Shown here one piece after another: positions 34,715 through 43,607 of a stretch of DNA of 64,000 nucleotides. The DNA is from Rubripirellula amarantea. GTDB taxonomy: Bacteria > Planctomycetota > Planctomycetia > Pirellulales > Pirellulaceae. A program made the position numbers and the translations under genes. Each line of letters starts with the position of its first letter. The stretch's first letter is position 1. Location: positions 2,851,406-2,915,405 of the forward strand of contig NZ_SJPI01000001.1 of assembly GCF_007859865.1 (NCBI RefSeq), in the 5' to 3' direction. Under the pieces are notes generated by a model. That model saw only the letters and a program-made list of their open reading frames with translations. It was not told where the DNA came from and did not search any database.

Positions 34715-35104
34715 CTAGGGTGAATACTCACCGTACGACCAAGACACGGTTGTGGGAGGCGTCAACTCGAAACTGCCGATTCCGACGTTCACATGCTTTC
34801 CGTCAACTTTGTACGTCCAACCCTCGGTGCTGCCGGTCGCCACGTCGCCAATCTGATTCACAAAGGCCGTCGTACCGCTGCCTGAAATGTCGATTTCGAT
34901 TTCCTCGACGTTTCGCATCACTGCTTCCAAAGTTGTGCCTTCCAAGACATCCTCAACGACCACTTTTTGAGTCTTGCCATCCGTAATGACTTCGATAATG
35001 ACCGAGCCGGAGACAACCGTAGGAGCGGTTGCCGAACGTTCGGCAGTCTGGGAACCGCAGCCCCATGCGAGCGGAAGAAGACAGAAAAACAGGAGATTTC
35101 GCAT
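34715..35104 (-). CDS. DUF4430-type lipoprotein
   Basis: 129 residues. The signal peptide ends in a lipobox (LAWGC), so it should be a membrane-anchored lipoprotein in the periplasm or on the cell surface. The rest matches the DUF4430/transcobalamin-C-like fold: VLEGTTLEAVMRNVEEIEID, FVNQIGDVATGSTEGWTYKV and VNVGIGSFELTPPTTVSWSY. That fold is found in ligand-binding domains, cobalamin carriers among them, but no cobalamin gene is nearby. Upstream on the same strand are a 91-base gap and the bL36 gene. Binding role inferred. Confidence 0.85.
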   Translation of the reverse strand: MRNLLFFCLLPLAWGCGSQTAERSATAPTVVSGSVIIEVITDGKTQKVVVEDVLEGTTLEAVMRNVEEIEIDISGSGTTAFVNQIGDVATGSTEGWTYKVDGKHVNVGIGSFELTPPTTVSWSYGEYSP

Positions 35105-35195
35105 GAGTGTCAGCTTTCCGTTGGGATGGATAGGCGCATGAAAAACGACCGACGTTTGGCCGGTCGCTTCGTTCGCTGGTCAAAGGTCGCTGGTT

Positions 35196-35348
35196 CTAGC
35201 GACGCGTTTTCTTCGTCTTGGCATTGCCCTGACGAACCTTAAACTTTGGGTTGCTCTTGCAAATCACGTAGATTCGGCCGCGGCGCTTGACCACTTGGCA
35301 ATCTGGGTGGCGATATTTCAGGGCGCCGATGCTGCTGACAACTTTCAT
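35196..35348 (-). CDS. rpmJ: 50S ribosomal protein bL36
   Basis: A 50-residue protein starting [20 protein letters not shown] and ending in a basic KTKKTRR tail, with the core [20 protein letters not shown]. This is bL36, which binds 23S rRNA. The zinc-binding set (C-x2-C-x12-C-x4-H) is not complete: cysteines occur only at 17 and 30, so it is the zinc-free (YkgO-like) form. Start ATG at 35348, stop TAG at 35196. It stands alone rather than in a ribosomal-protein operon, which is common for the YkgO-like copy; another bL36 copy may exist elsewhere in the genome. Confidence 0.92.
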   Translation of the reverse strand: MKVVSSIGALKYRHPDCQVVKRRGRIYVICKSNPKFKVRQGNAKTKKTRR

Positions 35349-35495
35349 CAGATTGAACTTGTTTTAAGATTATGGAGTGCAATTGGCGGCAGAACCGCTT
35401 GTGTTAGGCTTTGAATCGCGGAGTATAGCAACCATCGGCGATCTTTCAACGCCAAGTACACCCTTGACTTACCTAGCACACGGAAAAACCTGAAA

Positions 35496-36692
35496 ATGCC
35501 TAAAATCGCCTACTTTGACTGCCTTAGCGGAATTTCTGGCGATATGACTTTGGGGGCTTTGGTGGATGCCGGCGCAGAGATTGCCGCGATCGAGGCCGCT
35601 GTTCGCTCGATGGGCCTGCCGGAGCTGACCATTACCTGTACAGAGGTTAAGAAGCACGGTTTCCGGGCGATCAAAGTCGACATCGGTCACCCGCCCGAAC
35701 ACGCTCATCGGCACCTACATCACATCACCGATATGATCGACGGCGCGACCGAGATCGAGCCCGAAGCCAAAGAATTGGCGAAGAAGATCTTTCACCAGGT
35801 CGCTGTCGCCGAAGCCAAAGTGCACGGTTCCACGCTGCAGAAGGTTCATTTTCACGAAGTTGGTGCCATCGACTCGATCGCCGACATTGTGGGTGCGGCC
35901 GTTGCCATGACTTCGATGGGAATCGAAATCGTCGAAGCTTCCCCTGTTCCAACGGGAACCGGATCGATCACGATCGCTCACGGGAAAGTCTCGATTCCCG
36001 CGCCGGCAACCGCCGAAATCTTGAAGGGCGTACCGATTGCAGCAAGTTCCGTGGAGTGCGAGTTAACTACGCCCACGGGTGCCGCCATCTTAAAAGCGTG
36101 TGCCCGAAGATTTGGCCCCCTTCCGTCAATGACAATGCACTCGATCGGTTTCGGCGCCGGGACAAAGGATCTTGAATCTCAAGCGAACGTGTTGCGAGTG
36201 ATCGTTGGCGAAGTCGCCGCCTCGGAACGATCCGCATCAAATAGCATCCAGCGCGATGAAATCATGTTGCTGGAAACCAACATCGATGATTGCACCGCCG
36301 AACAGATCGCTGACGCCGCAGAGCGATTGATGGATGCTGGTGCACTCGATGTCATTCAAACGCCTTGCCAAATGAAGAAAGGACGCAGCGGTGTGAGCTT
36401 GTCCGTGATTGCCAACATCGATCAAGCCGCATCGCTCGAAGCGATCATGTTCGAATCGACTTCGACGATCGGTATCCGACGCCAAGTGATTCCTCGACAC
36501 AAGTTGTCACGAACTGACCAAGTCGTCGCGACTGCTTTCGGCGAAGTGTCAGGCAAAGCCGTGACGCTGCCGAGCGGGCAACAACGGTTTAAGCCGGAAT
36601 ATGATTTGGTCAGTCAAATTGCGAAACGTGCTAACGTTTCTCTTGCCGACGTCGTCAGTGCCGCCCAAACGGCCTGGTCCGACAATCGTTGA
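35496..36692 (+). CDS. larC: LarC, nickel-pincer cofactor biosynthesis protein
   Basis: 398 residues. It starts with FDCLSGISGDMTLGALVDAG, the LarC opening, and continues with VHFHEVGAIDSIADIVGAAV, SPVPTGTGSITIAHGKVSIP, PAPATAEILKGVP, LLETNIDDCTAEQIA and PCQMKKGRSGVSLSVIAN. LarC is a CTP-dependent nickel insertase that completes the (SCS)Ni(II) pincer cofactor used by LarA-type racemases. Some bacteria make LarC from two frames by programmed frameshift; here it is one continuous frame of full length. LarA, LarB and LarE are not in this window. The start is ATG, on the plus strand, away from the lipoprotein and bL36 genes. Confidence 0.93.
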   Translation: MPKIAYFDCLSGISGDMTLGALVDAGAEIAAIEAAVRSMGLPELTITCTEVKKHGFRAIKVDIGHPPEHAHRHLHHITDMIDGATEIEPEAKELAKKIFHQVAVAEAKVHGSTLQKVHFHEVGAIDSIADIVGAAVAMTSMGIEIVEASPVPTGTGSITIAHGKVSIPAPATAEILKGVPIAASSVECELTTPTGAAILKACARRFGPLPSMTMHSIGFGAGTKDLESQANVLRVIVGEVAASERSASNSIQRDEIMLLETNIDDCTAEQIADAAERLMDAGALDVIQTPCQMKKGRSGVSLSVIANIDQAASLEAIMFESTSTIGIRRQVIPRHKLSRTDQVVATAFGEVSGKAVTLPSGQQRFKPEYDLVSQIAKRANVSLADVVSAAQTAWSDNR

Positions 36693-36733
36693 TCGTTTGT
36701 CCGAAAAACATTGCGTATTCGATCAACTATCGA

Positions 36734-38836
36734 TCACTTGAACTCGTCGTGGTCCAAATGGCCGTCGTTGTTCTTGTCAAATGTTTTGAAGCGGCGTTCC
36801 AGGTTGGCTTGCCCTAGTAGTCCAGCCTTGTATTCATCAAACGATAACCGCTGGTCCCGGTTGGTGTCCCAGCGGACGAACGCGATTTGACGCTTCGATT
36901 GACCTTCCATGGATCGGTTGACCTTAGACTTCGTCTTAGTGGTTACATTGACGTTAACGAGTGCCGTTGCCGAATAGGGAACGTTACTTTTCTGATGCGT
37001 CGTCTTATCAACCACTTCGGGGTAGCTTCGCAGAAAGTTGTTTTCGTCTATCAGGTTGATGAAGTAGTGCGTCGTTCCTTGCGGCAAGGTCGCCGTCACT
37101 TTCGAGCTCGAAACTAACTTCGCAGGCGTGCGAAACCACTCTTCCGACTTCTCGCCACCATTGAGCGTGTAGATCAGATTTGCTTTGGTCACGACGGCGC
37201 CCCGTTCGGTGTAGCTAAACTCAACTTGGTCGTCTCTTTGGTGGTGAGCGTCGACGGTGCATACCTGTTCTTTGTGAGGCAGCGGAGTGCGAACGTTAGG
37301 GTTGAAGTACGGATAGCTAGCCTTCATTTCAGTCAGTATTTCGCTGAGCCGGTTGTTCATTTGTTGGGCTTTTTGCGGTAGCGACGATGCCAGATTGTTA
37401 GCCTCTTCGATGTCGACGCGATGCTGTTTTCCATCTTCGGTACGGTAGAGTTGGTATAGCTCCAGCTCGGCGGGGGCGGTCGGATTGTTGAGATGGTCGT
37501 AGTTTCGGACCAGTTTGTAGTCGCCGATTCGAATTGTGCTTTCCAACGCAATGCTGTTGGGGAAATGCCAGACCATTGTGTCGCGAACTTCGCCATCGGG
37601 TTCACGAACAAGCGCTGGGTCGCGAGGATTGATCAGAAGCAAATCCGCCAAGTCGTATCCGTCAAACGATTTGTTGTTCGGTACGGGAGTCCCCGTGAGC
37701 GAAAGGATCGTGGGATAGAAATCGAGTCCATTGATCATCACGTCTGACTCGACACCCTTGGCTATCTCAGGGCCGAACACGATCAACGGAACGCGGGTAC
37801 CGCCTTCCATTGCCGATATTTTTCCGCGGTCGAGCGGATAGTTGTCGGTAATGATTTCGCCAGGATGACGCTCCATTGCTCCGTTGTCGGAAGTGAAGAT
37901 CACGTACGTGTTTTCACTAAGTTTGTGTCCAGGCCACCTAGGGTCGTCGGTTTGATCGAGCAAGTCCACCACTCGCCCCACGTGGTAGTCCAACTCTTCG
38001 ACCATCGCGCAGTAAAACGGATTCGTTTGTCCGTCGCCATTCCACTCACTCGGGGTCTCGGGCAGCTCAACGCCCAGTTTCTTACAGTACTTCAACAAGC
38101 GTGCTTCGCTTCGAGTTTGAATGGGAGCATGCACCAGCCAAGTCGCGTAGTAAAGAAAAAACGGTTGGGCTGAATGGTCGCGAACGAATGTGAGAGCGTC
38201 TTCGCTGTTTTGATGGTAAGCGAAACCATTCTCGTCGAGGCGATACGGATCGTTGGCGTCTTCGGTTGCAAAGCCCGTCAATCGGTGCGGCTTCATTTTC
38301 GCTGTCGTACCAAGATTGTGGCGTGTCCAATCAAAGCCTTGATCTTCAGGTTGAGGAAATGCGTGATGGTCAATTGCCATGTGCCATTTTCCGCAGTGTC
38401 CCGTCACGTAACCGTTTTGCTGAAGCGCACGGGCCAACGTCATCTCGTTCTCGGGCATCCGCCCGCTGTACCAAGGTTCCATCATCCGATGAACGTTTTT
38501 GTTGTATGGCGTCGGAGGAGACCCACCAACGACGTGAGTCTTCTGCGCCCGTGCGGGATGGTTGCCGCTCATGATCGCACATCGCGATGGCGCGCAAGTT
38601 GGAGCGGGCGAGTAGGCCTGCCAAAACTTGATACCACGATCCGCCATGGAGTCGATGTTCGGCGTCTCCATGGGCGAAGGCTCGTCAATGTCATAGCACT
38701 TCACGTCCTGCCATCCCAAATCGTCGGTCAGCAGCAAGACGATATTGGGTTTCGTCGGTCGTGGTTCATCTGCAAACGCAATGCTCGTTACGCTTAGTGC
38801 CACAACTGCAAGAGTCGCCCATTGGCTATAGATCAT
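36734..38836 (-). CDS. Secreted sulfatase with C-terminal EF-hand pair
   Basis: 700 residues. Signal peptide (WATLAVVALSVTSIAFA), then a type I sulfatase: NIVLLLTDDLGWQD (metal site), CAPSR at 81-85 (the Cys is the precursor of the catalytic formylglycine), HCGKWHMA, and FTSDNGAMERHPG. A beta-rich domain follows near 540-640, and the C-terminus carries two EF-hand loops (DTNRDQRLSFDEY and DKNNDGHLDHDEF), which probably bind Ca2+. It should remove sulfate esters from polysaccharides in the periplasm or outside the cell. It is coupled by ATGA to the LamG gene upstream. It needs a formylglycine-generating enzyme, not seen in the window. The substrate is not determined. Confidence 0.9.
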   Translation of the reverse strand: MIYSQWATLAVVALSVTSIAFADEPRPTKPNIVLLLTDDLGWQDVKCYDIDEPSPMETPNIDSMADRGIKFWQAYSPAPTCAPSRCAIMSGNHPARAQKTHVVGGSPPTPYNKNVHRMMEPWYSGRMPENEMTLARALQQNGYVTGHCGKWHMAIDHHAFPQPEDQGFDWTRHNLGTTAKMKPHRLTGFATEDANDPYRLDENGFAYHQNSEDALTFVRDHSAQPFFLYYATWLVHAPIQTRSEARLLKYCKKLGVELPETPSEWNGDGQTNPFYCAMVEELDYHVGRVVDLLDQTDDPRWPGHKLSENTYVIFTSDNGAMERHPGEIITDNYPLDRGKISAMEGGTRVPLIVFGPEIAKGVESDVMINGLDFYPTILSLTGTPVPNNKSFDGYDLADLLLINPRDPALVREPDGEVRDTMVWHFPNSIALESTIRIGDYKLVRNYDHLNNPTAPAELELYQLYRTEDGKQHRVDIEEANNLASSLPQKAQQMNNRLSEILTEMKASYPYFNPNVRTPLPHKEQVCTVDAHHQRDDQVEFSYTERGAVVTKANLIYTLNGGEKSEEWFRTPAKLVSSSKVTATLPQGTTHYFINLIDENNFLRSYPEVVDKTTHQKSNVPYSATALVNVNVTTKTKSKVNRSMEGQSKRQIAFVRWDTNRDQRLSFDEYKAGLLGQANLERRFKTFDKNNDGHLDHDEFK

Positions 38837-41800
38837 GGATGGAATTCAATCGTTTGAGGTTGGGTGTCCGATGAGCGAACGTTGTAAGTGCGACTCCACG
38901 TTTTCGTACTCGGGTCGTAGTCCGTTTGCCAGAAGTCGTTTCCGTGGACATTCTGGTCGAGCGGCTTGCCGTTGACGCTTAAATGATGCCCTCGAGGGGA
39001 CGCGAGTCCGGTTAGCGTAATCGGAACATATCCAAGCCCGCCGGCAAGGGTGAACTCAGCGTTGTCATTTTCCGCGACGATGCAGACATCGGGGTAAACG
39101 CGGACGAGTTTGCCCGTTTCCAATTGAACGTGACGATCATTGCCTATCGCTTCACGATGAATCATTTTCCAAGTGTTCGAGTCGATTGCCAAAGCTGATC
39201 GCAAAGACTCGTTGGGACCGTAGTAGTCGTCAGCAAACTGCGGCATCACGATGTGTTCAATCGTCGCTTCAATAAAATCGCCTGGCTCAAGTTGAGTAGT
39301 GTTGGGCGGAGGGACAATATCGAGGGTCGACGAGTCTTGTCCATGCCGCGAAACCCCATGTTCGGCCATCCAAGGCAATGCGGTTTTTCCGCCGAGTTGG
39401 GCTTTCCAAGAACGAATCACAATCCCTCGATTTGCCCAGGCTCCGTCACCCTGTTTTGGTGCCGGTTGACTTGCCTGATGCAGCGACGCCCAAGCGGTTT
39501 GTCCGGTGCATTGGATTGGTTGCCCACGATACACATCGCCGCCACCTTGAGTGTTCCACTCTTCAAGCACACCTGACTGATCGCCGATCGCAAATTTTCG
39601 TTCGTGAGTCGAGTTGTACGTGTCGGCACCGACTTGGAAGATGGCTAAGCGAGTAAACGGAGTCGCCTTTTTGACGTCCATTCGCAGCCGATAAACTCCT
39701 CGCACGAGATCATCCGTTCTTGCAAGGCTAACGGTGACCGAATGCTTGATGGTGTCGCCGATTCGTCCGTCATAGGTGACCTCGGTTAAGCAAGGACCAC
39801 TGCGGTGGTGTGTCGACTTCACCTCGCTGTGCGGGACTCGATTCTTATCGGCACCGAAGAAACGAAAGAAATCACCGCCACCAACATTGCTTGTCCAAGT
39901 CCACTTCTTACCGTTCATCGAACGAACCATCACCGGACGCACGTCAGTAATCGTGCAGTTGGCCTGCACCTGATCGGGTTCGTAGCAGATGCTTTCGCCC
40001 CATGAACCCAAAGCACTCTGGTGCCACAATTGGTTACTGCCCCAGCCAATCAAAGAGAGTTGCGAATGAGAAGCTGCCGCGACACCGCCCCAGTGTCCAT
40101 AAACAATGGATAGTTCCAACTCGACGTTGGTTTTCGCCGGCAAGCGTACCTGAGTGATCGCGTGCAGCCATTGGCCGCTGTAAACCCCGGCGCTGGTGTT
40201 GTTTAATCCTGGATCAATGTGCCAATTCTTGCTTAGTTGAATGGGGATGCCCGTAGGTTCGCCATTGCGGTCCCTTATGATCGCCGAGATTCCCGTGATG
40301 GCTGCCCCGAAGCGGTGCCGAAACCCAGTTGATGTTTTCTCGAACATTAACCTTGCGACTTGGTCAGTGTCGGCTGAGTTGGATAAAAACAGACGAACGC
40401 GTTCCATCGCGTTGTTGTGCTGCAGCGAAGGGTCGTGGTGATCGGCTTGCGGCAAGATCGGGTCGATACCGTCGAGACTGATTCGGTGACACCCGAGCGT
40501 CGAGTCATAGGTTGCCAAAAGTGGATGATCGCTTGGTTGCTCAGTGGCACGAACCTCCAGATCGGTTTGCATGGATGCACGTGTCGATTGCGCGGGGGCG
40601 ATCGCTAAGCTAACTTGCTTCCAGTCATCGTCAGGCAAATCGGCGGGCAGTTCTCGTTTCTCGTTTAGCACGCCCGCAGGCGATTGAAGCTCAACTTCCA
40701 AGGCAGCGATTTTCCATCGCTCTCGTGGAGGGTTCATCGCGGCGGTTCCGTTGTCACGAAAGCACCATTGACGAGTCGGCTCAATCGATGGGTGGGAAGT
40801 TTCAGAGTTGGAAGTTTCAGAGTTGGAAACCGCGGGATGATCGAAACGCTTTTGGATTTCAGCTTCGTTTAGCGCTCGGTTGTAAAAATTCACTTCGTCG
40901 ATCACACCGCGAAAGTGGTAGCCGTCTCCAAAATTGTCCTGCCGACGGCCGAACGTGATCGGGTTGCCATTGGGAACGCGAGGTCGCCCAACGGTCGTTT
41001 GTCCCGCCAGTTTTCCGTTTAGGTAGAGCCGCAGAGTTTGTCGGTCGTAGCTGATTGCCAAATGATTCCATGCGTTGAACTGCAATTCATGCCCGCCGGT
41101 GGCGTCGGTTTGAATCGTATTCTCGCTTCCGCGCCCCGTGTTAAGACGTGCCTGGGGAACTCCGTTGACGATCACAATCCCGAAGTTTCCTTCGGTTGCT
41201 TCGTTAGCGCCTTTGCACACCAACCAAGGAAACGTTTTCTCGCTGGCGCGAAAGTCCTTGGGGACGAACGCCCACAGTTCTAGGGTGAACTTTTCGGAAT
41301 CCAATTCAACCGGGTGGGCAACTTCGAAATGATTGGTCCCATCGAGCCCAAATCCGCCACCAACTCGGCCGAAGCTGTGGTCGCCGGCTTTGATGGGTTG
41401 TCGACCCGGACGTGCTGCCAAAACCAGACCCAAACGATCCGGCCAAGCAACCGTTTCAAATCTTGCTTCGACATTCAATGGTTCGCCGTGATCGGAAACA
41501 AAGACAAGGTCCGTGATGTCGGCTCGCTGTAAGAACTGACCTGACTCGATTAAGCGAGGGCCGCCAAAACGCGACCAAGCTCCTCCTTGAGTGCATCGGT
41601 AAGATTTTCCGTCGACTTCAACGCGAAGAGTTAACTGCGCCGGAGGAAGTCGTTGGAGTGTGGTTCCCGCTTTGACTTCGTCGGTTGGGCTATGCAGTGA
41701 ACCAAAATGCGGAACGGCAAGCGATTGAGTGTCGAGAACGAATCCGTAGTATCCCGTCTGGATACACCGCTGCCATTTCGCATGCGGTGAATGAGAGGGG

Positions 41801-41934
41801 AACCCATCCGCCCACCACATCGACGTGCGGTCCTGCGGATGCGGCATCATCAGCAGCGGATCATTCGCCACTGAGTTCGAAAACCACAATAGCCCGATCA
41901 GGATCGACGCGGCGATCTGCGTTGACATTCTCAT
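38833..41934 (-). CDS. Large secreted protein with LamG-type (concanavalin-like) domain
   Basis: 1033 residues with a signal peptide (IAASILIGLLWFSNSVA). A LamG/concanavalin-like lectin domain lies at about 205-370 (FTLELWAFVPKDF, WNHLAISYDRQTLRLYLNGK, FRGVIDEVNFYNRAL). The rest is large, beta-rich and unassigned, with Trp-rich segments suited to sugar binding. A short Ser/Glu/Thr-rich linker encoded by an exact 15-base duplication follows the LamG domain. The ATG at 41934 overlaps the DUF5060-type gene, and its stop overlaps the sulfatase start (ATGA at both ends), so all three are translationally coupled. The unassigned part might be a glycoside hydrolase or a lyase, but no catalytic motif is evident. 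Confidence 0.82.
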   Translation of the reverse strand: MRMSTQIAASILIGLLWFSNSVANDPLLMMPHPQDRTSMWWADGFPSHSPHAKWQRCIQTGYYGFVLDTQSLAVPHFGSLHSPTDEVKAGTTLQRLPPAQLTLRVEVDGKSYRCTQGGAWSRFGGPRLIESGQFLQRADITDLVFVSDHGEPLNVEARFETVAWPDRLGLVLAARPGRQPIKAGDHSFGRVGGGFGLDGTNHFEVAHPVELDSEKFTLELWAFVPKDFRASEKTFPWLVCKGANEATEGNFGIVIVNGVPQARLNTGRGSENTIQTDATGGHELQFNAWNHLAISYDRQTLRLYLNGKLAGQTTVGRPRVPNGNPITFGRRQDNFGDGYHFRGVIDEVNFYNRALNEAEIQKRFDHPAVSNSETSNSETSHPSIEPTRQWCFRDNGTAAMNPPRERWKIAALEVELQSPAGVLNEKRELPADLPDDDWKQVSLAIAPAQSTRASMQTDLEVRATEQPSDHPLLATYDSTLGCHRISLDGIDPILPQADHHDPSLQHNNAMERVRLFLSNSADTDQVARLMFEKTSTGFRHRFGAAITGISAIIRDRNGEPTGIPIQLSKNWHIDPGLNNTSAGVYSGQWLHAITQVRLPAKTNVELELSIVYGHWGGVAAASHSQLSLIGWGSNQLWHQSALGSWGESICYEPDQVQANCTITDVRPVMVRSMNGKKWTWTSNVGGGDFFRFFGADKNRVPHSEVKSTHHRSGPCLTEVTYDGRIGDTIKHSVTVSLARTDDLVRGVYRLRMDVKKATPFTRLAIFQVGADTYNSTHERKFAIGDQSGVLEEWNTQGGGDVYRGQPIQCTGQTAWASLHQASQPAPKQGDGAWANRGIVIRSWKAQLGGKTALPWMAEHGVSRHGQDSSTLDIVPPPNTTQLEPGDFIEATIEHIVMPQFADDYYGPNESLRSALAIDSNTWKMIHREAIGNDRHVQLETGKLVRVYPDVCIVAENDNAEFTLAGGLGYVPITLTGLASPRGHHLSVNGKPLDQNVHGNDFWQTDYDPSTKTWSRTYNVRSSDTQPQTIEFHP
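40796..40825. repeat. Exact 15-base in-frame tandem duplication in the LamG gene
   Basis: GAAGTTTCAGAGTTG occurs at 40796 and 40811. On the minus strand it encodes repeated Asn-Ser-Glu-Thr-Ser linker units. Confidence 0.9.
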
Positions 41935-43562
41935 GGGGTGTTGTCGGGCAAAATATCGACAACCAGAACCGAAAAACCATCGCCTTCGGGCTTCCTAAAC
42001 GAAGGCCATTGCGAAATCGTTTGCTCGACCGGTTCACTAAAGGTCCCAGTGAATGGATCAAACCAAGTGCCTTTCATCTTTCGACCCTTCGCATCTTTAG
42101 GTAGACGCGGCCCGATGCTGATGTTCTCTTTGGGGACGTAGAAGACAAAGAGGTCATCGTCGTTGTGCAGACAAAACCCGCTATTGCATTTGGTATCGCC
42201 AGCGATCAATTCACCGAGGCGATACTTTTCCACAAGTGTTCTGAGATGACGGTAGTAATCCAATCGCGGCCGGTCGTCGGGAGCTAAAGATTCGACATCC
42301 GGTATGATCACATTCCAAGCTGCATTTTGCCAGTAATGCGTGGGATAGGTTCCCGCAAAAACGCATTGATAGGCACGTTCCAAGCAGGTCTCGGGTGAGA
42401 CATAGCTGCCTGGAAACACAACATAGGGTGCGTCCTCGTAACCACCATGCTCGATGTTCAATATGGGTTTCCCCGGGAAGTCTTTCACGACGTTCCGCAT
42501 CGTGCCATACAATTCAGCGTGCCATAATTGCACGGAAATGAAATCGAGTTTGTTGGGGAATCGCCTGCAGTAACTGTAATCGTGAACGGTGACCAAGCGA
42601 CGGTAAGCATCCAGCTTCCGGAGACGTTCAATCCGTTGGCTGATGTAGTTCACGTCGTTATGGCCGTACCCAAGTGCTTCTTTGGAAATGTCCCAAATCA
42701 AGTTGGGAAACGCTTGGTAACGTTTGACGACATAGTCGAAATATCGATTGTCAGCATCCGAGTTCGCTTCGGGCCAGTTCACTTTCTTGTTCCAAACGTA
42801 GATCATCAAGTGAGCAGCGATCCCTTTCTGGTCGAGATAGTCGATCACCCGATCAAGTCGTTGGAAATATTCAATGTTCAATTTCGAATGATCAGGATGG
42901 GTGTTGTCGCCACCAAACGGAAATACGCGAGGATTGCCATAGTCGTATTCTTTTGGCAACCGATCGTCTTTCTGCCAGTTCACGTCGTAGGCGAAGACAT
43001 TCATCACCACTTGGTTGAATCCGTTCTCGGCCAAACGATCAATCCATTGACGAGTCAAGGGAATGTCAGTGGGGTTCTCTGCATCCAGAGCGAATAACCA
43101 ATCGAACTCGAAAGCAATCGGGTAGTACGCTTCGCCATCTTGGTAGTGAAACTGACGTGGCGAATTTTCGTTAACAACAATGCTTCCGCGTCGCCCACTC
43201 GCCGCAGGCTCAGCGGCGATCTCTCCTGATTTCTTGTCCAATGCGGTCGAACTCGACCGAGTGACGTATTTCCACGATCCAGGCTTTGGGGGCGTGAATC
43301 GCAAGACGAACCCGTTCTGGCCGTCAAAGAAGCCAGGGATCTCGAGTTGGTCCCCGTCGTCGCTTGAAAATGTCGCCGAAAATTCAGTCTCGGTACCCTC
43401 ATCGGCTCGCAGAGCTTGATTGAACTGAATGTCAATCACGTCCCATTGGCGTGCGGCGATGGTTTGGTCGTCGATGTGCCGTTGAGCCTCGCCTGCCCAG
43501 CTTGGCAATGCGACGACCAACAACGTGATTTGCAGAAGCACTAGTAATGCGGGGACTCTCAA
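41931..43562 (-). CDS. Secreted DUF5060-type glycoside-hydrolase-like protein
   Basis: 543 residues. Signal peptide LLVLLQITLLVVALPSWAG requires the TTG at 43562, which has a good ribosome-binding site (AGGAGA, five bases upstream). An N-terminal beta-sandwich domain of the DUF5060 type (VIDIQFNQAL, GQNGFVLRFTPPKPGSWKYV) precedes a TIM-barrel domain: WIDRLAENGFNQVVMNVFAY, IDYLDQKGIAAHLMIYVWNK, NLIWDISKEALG, PILNIEHGGYED. The two acidic residues, in DISKEA and IEHGGYE, are candidates for catalysis. It fits an exo- or endo-acting polysaccharide hydrolase of unknown substrate. It is coupled by ATGA to the LamG gene. Confidence 0.85.
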   Translation of the reverse strand: MRVPALLVLLQITLLVVALPSWAGEAQRHIDDQTIAARQWDVIDIQFNQALRADEGTETEFSATFSSDDGDQLEIPGFFDGQNGFVLRFTPPKPGSWKYVTRSSSTALDKKSGEIAAEPAASGRRGSIVVNENSPRQFHYQDGEAYYPIAFEFDWLFALDAENPTDIPLTRQWIDRLAENGFNQVVMNVFAYDVNWQKDDRLPKEYDYGNPRVFPFGGDNTHPDHSKLNIEYFQRLDRVIDYLDQKGIAAHLMIYVWNKKVNWPEANSDADNRYFDYVVKRYQAFPNLIWDISKEALGYGHNDVNYISQRIERLRKLDAYRRLVTVHDYSYCRRFPNKLDFISVQLWHAELYGTMRNVVKDFPGKPILNIEHGGYEDAPYVVFPGSYVSPETCLERAYQCVFAGTYPTHYWQNAAWNVIIPDVESLAPDDRPRLDYYRHLRTLVEKYRLGELIAGDTKCNSGFCLHNDDDLFVFYVPKENISIGPRLPKDAKGRKMKGTWFDPFTGTFSEPVEQTISQWPSFRKPEGDGFSVLVVDILPDNTP

Positions 43563-43607
43563 GTCGTTCTCCTGATTTGTTCAGTCTTGGTGTTAGAGCA
43601 AGTGATG

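Noticed and set aside
38174-38797. 207-codon plus-strand open frame
   Set aside because: It is antisense to the sulfatase catalytic domain, with no domain or signal peptide.
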